This document shows, piece by piece, positions 18,565 through 26,248 of a DNA stretch of 64,000 bases. The notes beneath the pieces were generated by a model, which worked only from the letters and a program-made list of their open reading frames with translations, searched no databases and was not told the origin of the DNA. Origin of the DNA: Telluribacter roseus (GTDB lineage: Bacteria; Bacteroidota; Bacteroidia; Cytophagales; Spirosomataceae). How positions within the stretch are numbered: position 1 is the first letter of the stretch; each line of letters begins with the position of its first letter. Location of the stretch: NCBI RefSeq assembly GCF_017355915.2, contig NZ_JAFEUV020000003.1, positions 442,858 to 506,857 of the forward strand. Reading direction: 5' to 3'. Made by a program: the position numbers and the translations under genes.

Positions 18565-18602
18565 CACCCCCGGGACAGACATGTTTTTGGGGTGTTTTTT
18601 TG
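18565..18602 (+). terminator. Rho-independent terminator after the DUF2147-like gene
   Basis: CACCCC (18565-18570) pairs with GGGGTG (18589-18594) and is followed by eight T. It separates the DUF2147-like gene from the tandem envelope genes. Confidence 0.8.
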
Positions 18603-18620
18603 TAATGTAGCTCTGGATGA

Positions 18621-19340
18621 ATGAATATAGGCGCCACTTGTCTTTTGCTGTTGTTGTTCCTGCTCCTGCACTTTTGTGAAGCAGTGGCAGAAGTACCTGA
18701 CTCGACCGTACGATGGGTGTTTCATCTGGACACCCGCAGTTCTTTTATTGACAAGCGGCGGGTCAATGTATGGGGAGCCAATGCCGGCATGGCCTGGGGA
18801 AAGCGGCGGCATGAGGTGACGCTGGGGTACTACTGGCTGGGCTACCAGGCGGCCAGGCGGCTTATCGAACTGGACAAGGATCGTTCCATCCGCATCCACC
18901 CCGACTATTATACCAAGACTGATCTGCACTACCTAAGCCTGATGCACTGGCACAACTTTGTCAACACCCGGCGCTGGCAGCTAAGTTTGCCGGTTGAGGT
19001 CGGGCTGGGACGGGCCCGCTCCTTCAGGCAGCCTCTGACCGCGGTACCCATCGAGGAGGCAAGTCGTCGCTACCTGTTTGTGCCGGTACAGGCGGGAGGC
19101 TACGTGGAGTGGAAGGCTACCCGCTGGATGGGGCTAGGCGTGCAGGCAGGCTACCGGTGGGCCGTGTACGATAGCCACCTTAAGGAGAATTATAACGGAT
19201 CTTACTACTCCGTAGGTACGGTGTTCTACTCCACCTTATTTTATGAGATGCGGGATTTCATTTTCAGGAAAAAACCACTGCGCTCCCCCTTTCACACCAG
19301 GAAGAGCACTGCTCCCGCAGAGCCCCTGCCGTACGAGTAA
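18621..19340 (+). CDS. Hypothetical exported protein, copy 1 of a tandem pair
   Basis: A 239-residue protein of unrecognised family with a signal peptide (LLLLLFLLLHFCEAVA). The mature protein is rich in Tyr, Trp and alternating beta strands: WVFHLDTRSSFIDKRRVNVWG, HEVTLGYYWLG, GGYVEWKATRWMGLGVQAGYRW. This looks like a small outer-membrane beta-barrel or an envelope beta protein. It shares its whole plan with the next gene (19411-20100), including the EVTLGYY and GGYVEWKATRW segments, so the two arose by duplication. The last 20 residues are a Pro/Ser/Thr-rich tail not present in copy 2. No function can be assigned. Confidence 0.8.
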   Translation: MNIGATCLLLLLFLLLHFCEAVAEVPDSTVRWVFHLDTRSSFIDKRRVNVWGANAGMAWGKRRHEVTLGYYWLGYQAARRLIELDKDRSIRIHPDYYTKTDLHYLSLMHWHNFVNTRRWQLSLPVEVGLGRARSFRQPLTAVPIEEASRRYLFVPVQAGGYVEWKATRWMGLGVQAGYRWAVYDSHLKENYNGSYYSVGTVFYSTLFYEMRDFIFRKKPLRSPFHTRKSTAPAEPLPYE

Positions 19341-19347
19341 ACAGGCC

Positions 19348-19378
19348 GCAACAGCATCAGGTAAACATTTGCTGTTGC
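19348..19378 (+). terminator. Hairpin between the tandem paralogues
   Basis: GCAACAGCA (19348-19356) pairs with TGCTGTTGC (19370-19378). There is no T-tract, so it may attenuate rather than stop transcription into the second copy. Confidence 0.4.
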
Positions 19379-19410
19379 CTTCGGGTTAGATACGTCTACT
19401 ACCCAGACAC

Positions 19411-20100
19411 ATGACTTTTTTCGCGTCCTTACTCTTGCCTGTCCTGCTCGTAGCAGGAAGTGTCTCCGTACCTCCAGAACCTACGGAAATGGATTCGTCG
19501 GGTAGGTGGGCTGTGCACATTGATAACCGGTATTTGCTGCTAGGGCGGGACATAATCAATGCCTGGGGGGGGAGCGTAGGTCGGATATGGGGGGAGAAGG
19601 AGCACGAGGTGACGCTGGGGTACTACTTTTTCAATCCTAAAGGGATTCGCCTTTTCAACTACGGGCTACGGGAGCAGGCCATCCAGGCCGGCCAGACTAC
19701 CTATTCCTATACCTATCCCCGCTATATCCTGGCCGGCTACTGGCATAACCTCATCAATGTGCGTCAGTGGAAAGTGGGGGTACCCATCGAGCTGGGAGTG
19801 GGGCAGGCTGAGATCCGGCAGTTTGCGCTGGATGGAAACACACATGGACTCCCGGAGGCCCACTACCTGCTGTTGCCGGCGCAGGCCGGAGGCTATGTCG
19901 AGTGGAAAGCTACCCGCTGGGTAGGCTTCGGCCTGCAGACCGGCTACCACTGGGAGCTGAGGAGGCACCAGGCCATTCGTAATCTTAATGGGGTATACTA
20001 CCGCATTCGCCTGATGACCTACCCCGCGCTCTTCCGGGACTTCCGGAACTTTGTATTCAAAGGCAGACGTCTTCGCTCACCTTTCTGGCCGATGAAGTAG
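19411..20100 (+). CDS. Hypothetical exported protein, copy 2 of a tandem pair
   Basis: A 229-residue paralogue of the preceding gene. It starts with a hydrophobic export signal (FFASLLLPVLLVAGSVSV) and has WAVHIDNRYLLLGRDIINAWGG, HEVTLGYYFFNP, LLLPAQAGGYVEWKATRW and a C-terminal RNFVFKGRRLRSPF matching RDFIFRKKPLRSPF in copy 1. The conserved Trp/Gly/Tyr positions and the strand periodicity suggest a beta-barrel-like envelope protein. The gap between the copies is 70 bases, so joint transcription is possible despite the hairpin. The function is unknown, and copy divergence is large enough that the duplication is old. Confidence 0.8.
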   Translation: MTFFASLLLPVLLVAGSVSVPPEPTEMDSSGRWAVHIDNRYLLLGRDIINAWGGSVGRIWGEKEHEVTLGYYFFNPKGIRLFNYGLREQAIQAGQTTYSYTYPRYILAGYWHNLINVRQWKVGVPIELGVGQAEIRQFALDGNTHGLPEAHYLLLPAQAGGYVEWKATRWVGFGLQTGYHWELRRHQAIRNLNGVYYRIRLMTYPALFRDFRNFVFKGRRLRSPFWPMK

Positions 20101-20189
20101 TCGGCTAGGGTCTTTGCTTGTACTTCAGTAAGACTTTTTAGTAACTGGATAAGAATTTTTGATTTTCTTATAATTTATTAGTCTATAAG

Positions 20190-20220
20190 TTTGGTAGAGT
20201 TTATAGAGTACTTACATTTG
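20190..20220 (+). promoter_or_regulatory. Bacteroidetes-type promoter of the leader-peptide/TonB-receptor operon
   Basis: TTTG at 20190-20193, a 19-base spacer, then TACATTTG at 20213-20220. This matches the Bacteroidetes sigma-A form TTTG-N19-21-TAnnTTTG exactly. Transcription should begin near 20227, about 40 bases before the first leader ORF. Confidence 0.8.
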
Positions 20221-20268
20221 TCTCATCATTTACAGAACACCACTAATCATTACCAAACCAGTACTTAT

Positions 20269-20358
20269 ATGACTCAGGATACCTTGTTCATCAGACCCTA
20301 CTGTTGCTGCCAGCCATTGATGCCAATCATGCAGCTCAGTTGTCCAGAAAGCCTCTGA
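20269..20358 (+). CDS. Leader peptide uORF1, 29 aa with Cys-Cys-Cys
   Basis: A short frame between the predicted promoter and the TonB-dependent receptor. It begins MTQDTLFIRPYCCCQP and ends CPESL before TGA. Three cysteine codons in a row (codons 12-14, TGT TGC TGC at 20302-20310) and a fourth at codon 25 make ribosome progress depend on charged tRNA-Cys. Its stop overlaps the start of a second tiny ORF (TGATG), which itself ends 11 bases before the receptor ATG. By analogy with known cysteine-rich leader peptides this may be a cysteine or metal sensing attenuator; that is inference, and no matching family is recalled with certainty. Confidence 0.5.
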   Translation: MTQDTLFIRPYCCCQPLMPIMQLSCPESL

Positions 20359-20417
20359 TGAAAACAGGGACTAAATCCAGAAAGAAAAGTCATATAACCC
20401 CATGCGAATACCGCTGA
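20358..20417 (+). CDS. Leader uORF2, 19 aa, coupled to uORF1
   Basis: Starts on the ATG that overlaps the uORF1 stop and encodes a basic peptide (MKTGTKSRKKSHITPCEYR). It ends at 20417, 11 bases before the preferred ATG of the receptor (20429). If translated, it would link translation of the Cys-rich peptide to that of the receptor. It could also be a chance frame. Confidence 0.35.
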   Translation: MKTGTKSRKKSHITPCEYR

Positions 20418-20428
20418 CATTCAATACT

Positions 20429-22999
20429 ATGAAACTCCTTACAGCACTACCACTATTTTTCGTAACCTTCCTCTTTTCCCTTGTTGTATCCGCTCAGGAT
20501 GCCCCTACTATCAATGCGACAGTATCCGGAGTGGTTGTTGATGCCCGTACCCAGGAACCACTCATAGGGGCTACGGTAGCCATCAAGGGTACTACCAACG
20601 GAGACCTGACCGACGCGAACGGAGAGTTTGCTCTGGTAACCGGCCAGAAACTCCCCTTTATAGTAATTGTATCTTACGTAGGCTACCAGAAAAAAGAGCT
20701 GGTGGTGAGAGATAGCAAAGTAGAGATCAAACTGGACGAAAATGCCAACGATCTGTCGGATGTAGTGATTACATCGCGCCGTCGTCAGGAGTCGTCGCAG
20801 GATGTACCCATACCCATTTCGGTAATCCGCGGCTATACGGCCGAAGACGCCGGAGCCTTCAACGTCAACCGTTTGAAAGAACTGGTACCTACGGTGCAGT
20901 TGTACTCTTCTAACCCACGCAATACGACCCTCAACATCCGCGGCCTGGGCTCAACCTTCGGTCTAACCAACGACGGTATTGATCCCGGGGTAGGCTTCTA
21001 TGTGGATGGTGTGTACTATGCCCGTCCGGCCGCTACTACGCTTGACTTTGTAGATGTTGATCAGATCGAAGTACTGCGCGGCCCTCAGGGTACGCTCTTT
21101 GGAAAGAACACCACCGCGGGCGCCTTCAACATCACCACCCGTGCCCCTAGCTTTGAGGCAGGAGCTAATTTTGAGTTGAGCTACGGCAACTATGGCTTCA
21201 TCCAGGCAAAGGCTTCGGTAACAGGCCCCATCATCAAGAATAAACTGGCGGCCCGGGCGTCCTTCTCCGGTACCCAGCGCGACGGATTGATTTATAACGT
21301 ACGTACCCAAAGCTACGTAAACGACCTCAATAACCTAGGATTCAGAGGTCAGCTGCTATATACCCCAACCGAAAACATCCGGATTACCCTGATCGGAGAT
21401 GCCGCCAACCAGCGCCCCAACGGGTACGCTCAGGTGGTAGCGGGGGTGGTAACTACCAAGCGCGCTCCTTACCGCCAGTTCAACAACATCATTGCGGACC
21501 TTGGCTACTCCCTGCCCAGCACCAATCCTTTTGATCGCGTGATTGACCACGATACGCCCTGGCGGTCCAACAACGGACTGGGTGGAGTTTCACTTAACAC
21601 CGAGATCAAACTGGGAGCCGGTACACTGACCTCTACTTCGGCCTGGCGGTACTGGAACTGGGATCCTTCCAACGACCGCGACTTCACAGGTCTTCCGGTA
21701 CTTGCCCTGTCACAGGCTACTTCACGCCACGAGCAATGGACCCAGGAAATCCGCTACGCCGGTAACTTTTCGTCACGCCTTAGCGGGGTAGTAGGTGTCT
21801 TTGCCATCGGTCAGGACCTGAAAACCGATCCGTATCATGTGGAAGAGTCGGGAGCGGCTCAGTGGCGGTTTTCACAAAGCTCAACCAGCGCGCTCTGGAA
21901 GACACCGGGCCTACTGGACGGCTACGGTATCCGGACTACCTCACGACTCCAATCATTCGGAGGAGCGGTATTTGGTCAGCTGGACTGGGCTATAACCGAA
22001 AAGCTGCACGTGCTGCCCGGGATCCGGTTTAACTATGACAAGAAAGACGTAGACTACCGTCGCGAAACCTACGGTGGCCTCCAGACTACCGATCCGGCCC
22101 TGCTGGCTATCAAGAACGCCGTCTATACTAATCAGGCCTTCAATGTTAATGTAGAAGAGAATAACTTCTCCGGACAGGTGACCCTGGCTTACAAGCCTAC
22201 GAAGCAGATCAATGCCTTTACGACCTACTCCAACAGCTACAAGCCGGTAGGTGTCAACCTGGGTGGACTGCCAACGGCCAACGGACAGGTACTGACGGAC
22301 CTGGCCCGTGTTAAGCCTGAGTACGTAACGCACTTTGAAGCGGGTATCAAGACCCGCCCCACGCCTCAGTCAACTCTGAACTTTGTGGTACACAACACCG
22401 ATATCAAAGACTACCAGACGCAGGTGCAGACCGCCGAGGTAGGTGTAAACCGCGGGTACCTGGCCAATGCGGAGCGGGTACGGGTGATCGGTGCCGAGCT
22501 GGATGGTAACATCCGGGTTACAAACCAGCTTTCGTTTACCGGAGCCCTGGCTTATACCGACGGAAAGTACGTTTCGTTCACCAATGCTCCGGTACCACTG
22601 GAAGAAGTAGGTGGTGAGTTGGCCTACAAGGATATTTCGGGCAGTGCACTGCCGGGTATCTCCAAGTGGTCAGGTTCACTGGGTGGTGAGATCAGCGAAA
22701 ACGGAAAGCTGTTTGGTCTGAAAGGTAAGTACTTCCTGGCGCTGGATAGCTACTACCGCTCTTCGTTCTCATCGAGCCCTTCGCCCTCCAAGTACCTGAA
22801 CATCGAAGGCTACACCCTGCTCAATGGCCGGGTAGGTTTCCGCGCCTCCAACGGTATATCGATTCTGGTATGGGCTCGTAACATTACTAACAAAGACTAC
22901 TTCGAGCAGCTACTGCCAGCGGCTGGTAGTGCCGGTCACTACGCTGCGGTACTGGGCGATCCCAGAACCTACGGGGTAACGCTACGCTACGGCTTCTAA
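20429..22999 (+). CDS. TonB-dependent outer membrane receptor
   Basis: An 856-residue outer membrane transporter powered by TonB. It has a signal peptide (MKLLTALPLFFVTFLFSLVVSAQ) and an N-terminal carboxypeptidase-regulatory-like domain (about residues 35-115: GVVVDARTQEPLIGATVAIKG). The plug follows (about 120-240: VPIPISVIRGY, GLGSTFGLTNDGIDPGVGFYVDG, VDQIEVLRGPQGTLFGKNTTAGAFNI), then a 22-strand barrel ending in GDPRTYGVTLRYGF with a terminal aromatic. The plug pattern is of the iron-complex/FyuA-like group rather than SusC, and no SusD gene follows. ATG 20429 is chosen over 20402 because it gives a clean signal peptide. A promoter and two leader ORFs lie upstream; DUF2490 and chrA follow. 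The ligand is unknown. Confidence 0.93.
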   Translation: MKLLTALPLFFVTFLFSLVVSAQDAPTINATVSGVVVDARTQEPLIGATVAIKGTTNGDLTDANGEFALVTGQKLPFIVIVSYVGYQKKELVVRDSKVEIKLDENANDLSDVVITSRRRQESSQDVPIPISVIRGYTAEDAGAFNVNRLKELVPTVQLYSSNPRNTTLNIRGLGSTFGLTNDGIDPGVGFYVDGVYYARPAATTLDFVDVDQIEVLRGPQGTLFGKNTTAGAFNITTRAPSFEAGANFELSYGNYGFIQAKASVTGPIIKNKLAARASFSGTQRDGLIYNVRTQSYVNDLNNLGFRGQLLYTPTENIRITLIGDAANQRPNGYAQVVAGVVTTKRAPYRQFNNIIADLGYSLPSTNPFDRVIDHDTPWRSNNGLGGVSLNTEIKLGAGTLTSTSAWRYWNWDPSNDRDFTGLPVLALSQATSRHEQWTQEIRYAGNFSSRLSGVVGVFAIGQDLKTDPYHVEESGAAQWRFSQSSTSALWKTPGLLDGYGIRTTSRLQSFGGAVFGQLDWAITEKLHVLPGIRFNYDKKDVDYRRETYGGLQTTDPALLAIKNAVYTNQAFNVNVEENNFSGQVTLAYKPTKQINAFTTYSNSYKPVGVNLGGLPTANGQVLTDLARVKPEYVTHFEAGIKTRPTPQSTLNFVVHNTDIKDYQTQVQTAEVGVNRGYLANAERVRVIGAELDGNIRVTNQLSFTGALAYTDGKYVSFTNAPVPLEEVGGELAYKDISGSALPGISKWSGSLGGEISENGKLFGLKGKYFLALDSYYRSSFSSSPSPSKYLNIEGYTLLNGRVGFRASNGISILVWARNITNKDYFEQLLPAAGSAGHYAAVLGDPRTYGVTLRYGF

Positions 23000-23033
23000 G
23001 CCCCTAGTAGTACCTGTTACAGAAAGATATCTG

Positions 23034-23106
23034 AACCGGGTGGCTGAGTGGTAAGGCGTAGGTCCGCAAGACCTACCACGAGGGTTCGAATCCCTCCCCG
23101 GTACCA
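23034..23106 (+). tRNA. tRNA-Cys(GCA)-like gene, atypical, possibly a pseudo-tRNA
   Basis: The sequence folds as a tRNA cloverleaf: D arm GCTGAGTGGTAAGGC, anticodon stem TAGGT/ACCTA with a seven-base loop carrying GCA at 23066-23068, T arm GAGGG-TTCGAAT-CCCTC, and an encoded CCA at 23104-23106. The anticodon predicts cysteine. Three features are wrong for a normal tRNA-Cys: position 33 is C instead of the near-universal U, the acceptor stem has only six good pairs (ACCGGG/CCCGGT), and the discriminator is A (or C) instead of the U that cysteinyl-tRNA synthetase prefers. It lies right behind a receptor gene whose leader has a Cys triplet. It could be a diverged working tRNA, a pseudo-tRNA or a mimic. 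Confidence 0.6.
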
Positions 23107-23267
23107 GTAGTACTAGTTCTTTGGTGTGTTTTCAGGAGGTAGAGGAGTGGTCTGGCTGGCTTTACTGTGAGGAGTAGGAAGAGGGCTGACGACCAGATTA
23201 CCCAGCTACTGACCAGATCAAAGCAAACCAGCAAAGCCATTTAACCCTTCAAGTACTTTTCCTGATT

Positions 23268-24023
23268 ATGACCAAACCTATACTTGCCACCCTTTTACTA
23301 CTTACCCTTGCAGTAGGACTGCAGGCTCAACCCGCCAAACAGGTAAAAGAAGTAACCCAGCTCTGGACCGGGTACTTCGCCCAAACGCGCCTGTCGGATC
23401 AGTGGGGGCTATGGACCGACGTACACCTGCGTACCAAAGAAAACCTGCTGAGTGACCTGTCGCAGGGCATCGTGCGGGTGGGCCTCATGTACTACCTCAA
23501 CGACCACACCAAGCTCACTGCGGGCTTCGCCTACGTCAACCACTTTCCGGCCGAAGGCCATACCAACATTTCCCAGCCTGAGCACCGCCCCTGGCAGCAG
23601 ATCCAGTGGCATAACAACGGCCCAAAGAGCCGCCTGATGCAGTGGATACGGCTGGAGGAGCGCTACCGTCGCCGCATCCTGAACGACAGCGAACTGGCCG
23701 AAGGCTACAACTACGGCACCCGCATCCGCTATAACCTGATGGCGGCCTTTCCGCTTACCAAAAAGGGCTTTGCTCCCGGTGGCCTATCGCTGGTACTCAA
23801 CGATGAAGTACACCTCAACCTGGGCCGCAAGGTCGTTTACAACCACTTCGATCAGAACCGCTTTTTCGTCGGGCTGGGCTACCAGCTGGGGCGGCACACG
23901 ACGCTGCAGGGCGGCTACATGAACCTGTTCCAGCAGCTGGCCGCCGGTAACCAGTACCGCAACCTGCACACCGCTCGGGTATTCCTGTTCCAGACCTTCG
24001 ATCTCCGCAAACCTACTAATTAA
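23268..24023 (+). CDS. DUF2490 protein, copy A
   Basis: A 251-residue exported protein (signal peptide ending GLQAQP) of the DUF2490 family, probably a small outer-membrane beta-barrel. Family segments include QLWTGYFAQTRLSDQWGLW, LSQGIVRVGLMYYLND, HRPWQQIQWHN, RLEERYRRR and FDQNRFFVGLGYQLG, with an ending of alternating polar and aromatic residues (LFQTFDLRKP). The role of DUF2490 proteins is unknown. It lies eight bases before the chromate transporter gene, so the two should be co-translated. A closely similar copy follows at 25439-26194. The pair flanks chrA, which hints at a shared job in the transported ion's passage through the outer membrane (inference). Confidence 0.88.
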   Translation: MTKPILATLLLLTLAVGLQAQPAKQVKEVTQLWTGYFAQTRLSDQWGLWTDVHLRTKENLLSDLSQGIVRVGLMYYLNDHTKLTAGFAYVNHFPAEGHTNISQPEHRPWQQIQWHNNGPKSRLMQWIRLEERYRRRILNDSELAEGYNYGTRIRYNLMAAFPLTKKGFAPGGLSLVLNDEVHLNLGRKVVYNHFDQNRFFVGLGYQLGRHTTLQGGYMNLFQQLAAGNQYRNLHTARVFLFQTFDLRKPTN

Positions 24024-24030
24024 TGTTACT

Positions 24031-25182
24031 ATGCCTCCCGTCTACACCCTTCGGCAACTGATCGGGTACTTCCTCAGGCTGGGTACCCTGGGCTTTGGCG
24101 GACCCGCCGCGCTGGTCGGCTACATGCACCGCGACCTGGTGGAGCAGCGCCAGTGGATTTCAGAAGAAGATTATAAGGAGGGGCTGGCCCTGGCACAACT
24201 GGCCCCCGGCCCGCTGGCAGCGCAGCTGGCCATCTACCTGGGGTATGTGCACTTCCGCATTCTGGGGGCTACGCTGGTAGGGCTGGCCTTTGTACTGCCG
24301 TCCTTCCTGATGGTACTGGCCCTGGGCTGGACCTACGTACGCTACGGCGGCCTGTCCTGGATTCAGGGCGTATTCTACGGTGTAGGCGCCGCCGTGATTG
24401 GAATCATTGCCGTCAGTGTCGTCAAGCTGACCCGCAAGTCGGTAGGGAAGGAGCGACTGCTCCAGGGGATATTTGCGGTCTTGGCCGTGGTGACCGTCGT
24501 GACTGAGTCGGAACATATACTGCTGTTTCTGGGGGCAGGGGTACTGGTATGGTGGGTGCGGGTACCGCCCCGATTTCTGCAAAGGCCCGCCACCGCGCTG
24601 CTACCGCTGGGCACGATTCTGGCGCAGATTACCACTACCGGCCCCAACAGCCGCCTGTGGGACATTGGCCTGTTCTTTGCCAAGGCGGGTGCCTTTGTAT
24701 TCGGAAGTGGCCTCGCCATTGTACCCTTCCTGTACAGCGGCGTCGTCAAAGAGTACGGCTGGCTCAACGAAAAGCAGTTTGTCGATGCCGTAGCCGTAGC
24801 CATGATCACGCCCGGCCCGGTGGTGATCACGACGGGCTTCATCGGGTACCTGGTGGAGGGTACTTCGGGGGCCTCCGTGGCCGCCCTGGCTACCTTCCTG
24901 CCCTGCTACCTGCTCACGATCCTACCGGCTCCCTACTTCAAAAAATACGGCAAGCTCCCTGCCATCAAAGCCTTTGTGGATGGTGTTACGGCTGCGGCCA
25001 TAGGAGCCATCGCGGGTGCCGTAGTGGTACTGGGCACCCGCTCCCTGACCGACGCCTTCACCATAGCGCTGGCTACGGTCACGGGGCTGGTACTTTGGAA
25101 GTACCAGAAGCTCCCCGAGCCGTACGTGATCCTGGTAGCGGCGGTGGTGGGGCTGGTGGTACGGGAGTGTATGGTAGTGTAA
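24031..25182 (+). CDS. chrA: Chromate transporter family protein (ChrA, two-domain form)
   Basis: A 383-residue inner membrane protein made of two homologous CHR domains. The first starts FLRLGTLGFGGPAALVGYMHRDLVE and contains LAQLAPGPLAAQLAIYLGY (about residues 50-70); the second begins FFAKAGAFVFGSGLAIVPFLY and contains AVAMITPGPVVITTGFIGY (about 245-265). These GFGGP and PGP motifs define the CHR superfamily. Known members export chromate by a proton-linked route; others move sulfate or unknown anions. The gene is translationally close to DUF2490 copy A (7-base gap) and followed by a second DUF2490 with its own promoter. Chromate resistance is the textbook role but has not been shown for this lineage. 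Confidence 0.9.
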   Translation: MPPVYTLRQLIGYFLRLGTLGFGGPAALVGYMHRDLVEQRQWISEEDYKEGLALAQLAPGPLAAQLAIYLGYVHFRILGATLVGLAFVLPSFLMVLALGWTYVRYGGLSWIQGVFYGVGAAVIGIIAVSVVKLTRKSVGKERLLQGIFAVLAVVTVVTESEHILLFLGAGVLVWWVRVPPRFLQRPATALLPLGTILAQITTTGPNSRLWDIGLFFAKAGAFVFGSGLAIVPFLYSGVVKEYGWLNEKQFVDAVAVAMITPGPVVITTGFIGYLVEGTSGASVAALATFLPCYLLTILPAPYFKKYGKLPAIKAFVDGVTAAAIGAIAGAVVVLGTRSLTDAFTIALATVTGLVLWKYQKLPEPYVILVAAVVGLVVRECMVV

Positions 25183-25381
25183 GGGTCTGGGTGTCAGGTA
25201 AATTTAGTGGAATTGGATAGTCTTTTTTACCGTGTCCGGCTGACGACCTGCGTGACTACTTTTCTGACGGTAACTCCTCTGGTTTCCAGAGTAGCGGAGG
25301 CCGCTTCCATTGTATTTCTATAAGACTATTTAGAACTAGGAAAGGAATATGTACTAATATTAGTGCCAGGTACCCTATTAG

Positions 25382-25412
25382 TTGGGTAGGGTTTGTATAG
25401 TGGTTACTTTTG
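25382..25412 (+). promoter_or_regulatory. Promoter of DUF2490 copy B
   Basis: TTG at 25382-25384, a 20-base spacer, then TACTTTTG at 25405-25412. It matches the Bacteroidetes promoter form and places the transcript start near 25419, which excludes the in-frame upstream start at 25382 and supports ATG 25439. Confidence 0.7.
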
Positions 25413-25438
25413 TCGCCATTATTTTTACAAACTCTTTT

Positions 25439-26194
25439 ATGCAACAGCGTATAGTGCTGTCTCTCTTCCTGCTCCTCCATTCTTTAAGTGCATGGGCTCA
25501 GACGGAAAAGCGGATCGATGAGAGGACGCAAATATGGGGAGGCTACTTCAACCAGACGCGCCTGACGGACCGCTGGGGCGTATGGACGGATATACAACTG
25601 CGAACCAAAGAAGAGCTGGTTCAGGACTTGTCGCAGGGTGTGGTGCGGGTGGGGCTGATGTACTACCTCAACGACCAAACCAAACTGACGGCTGGCTACG
25701 CCTTTATGAATCACTTCCCGAACGAGGGGCACGCCAATATCTCCCGGCCTGAGCACCGTCCCTGGCAGCAGATTCAGTGGCATACCAACGGGCCACGAAG
25801 CCAGGTTTCGCAGCGGATCAGGCTGGAAGAGCGGTTTCGGCGGAAGCTCCGCAACGACAGCGAACTGGGCGAAGGCTATGCCTACACGACCCGCATCCGC
25901 TATAACCTGCAGACGGCTTTTCCTCTCACGCGCCGGGGCTTTACCCCCGGAGGGGTATCACTGGTGCTGAACGACGAGCTCCACGTCAACCTGGGCAAAA
26001 AAATAGTGTATAACTACTTCGATCAGAACCGCTTCTTCGTGGGACTAGGCTTTCACCTGAGCCGCACTACGACGCTGCAGACGGGTTATATGAACCTGTT
26101 CCAGCAGCTACCCGCCGGTAACCAGTACCGCAACCTGCACACGGCCCGGATCTATCTGTACCAGAACCTGGATGTACGTAAGCCGAAAGGGTAA
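25439..26194 (+). CDS. DUF2490 protein, copy B
   Basis: A 251-residue paralogue of copy A with the same length and motif order: QIWGGYFNQTRLTDRWGVW, LSQGVVRVGLMYYLND, HRPWQQIQWHTN and FDQNRFFVGLGFHLS. The signal peptide is MQQRIVLSLFLLLHSLSAWAQ. The start at 25439 is chosen because a promoter lies across the more upstream candidate and because the signal peptide begins here. It has its own promoter, so it can be expressed apart from the receptor/chrA transcript. Predicted location is the outer membrane as a small beta-barrel. The sequence is clearly similar to copy A over the whole length, pointing to a duplication around chrA. Confidence 0.88.
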   Translation: MQQRIVLSLFLLLHSLSAWAQTEKRIDERTQIWGGYFNQTRLTDRWGVWTDIQLRTKEELVQDLSQGVVRVGLMYYLNDQTKLTAGYAFMNHFPNEGHANISRPEHRPWQQIQWHTNGPRSQVSQRIRLEERFRRKLRNDSELGEGYAYTTRIRYNLQTAFPLTRRGFTPGGVSLVLNDELHVNLGKKIVYNYFDQNRFFVGLGFHLSRTTTLQTGYMNLFQQLPAGNQYRNLHTARIYLYQNLDVRKPKG

Positions 26195-26248
26195 GGTCTG
26201 ATGGATATTAGTATATAGATCGCTGGTTATAGCCGTACTTATAAAACA

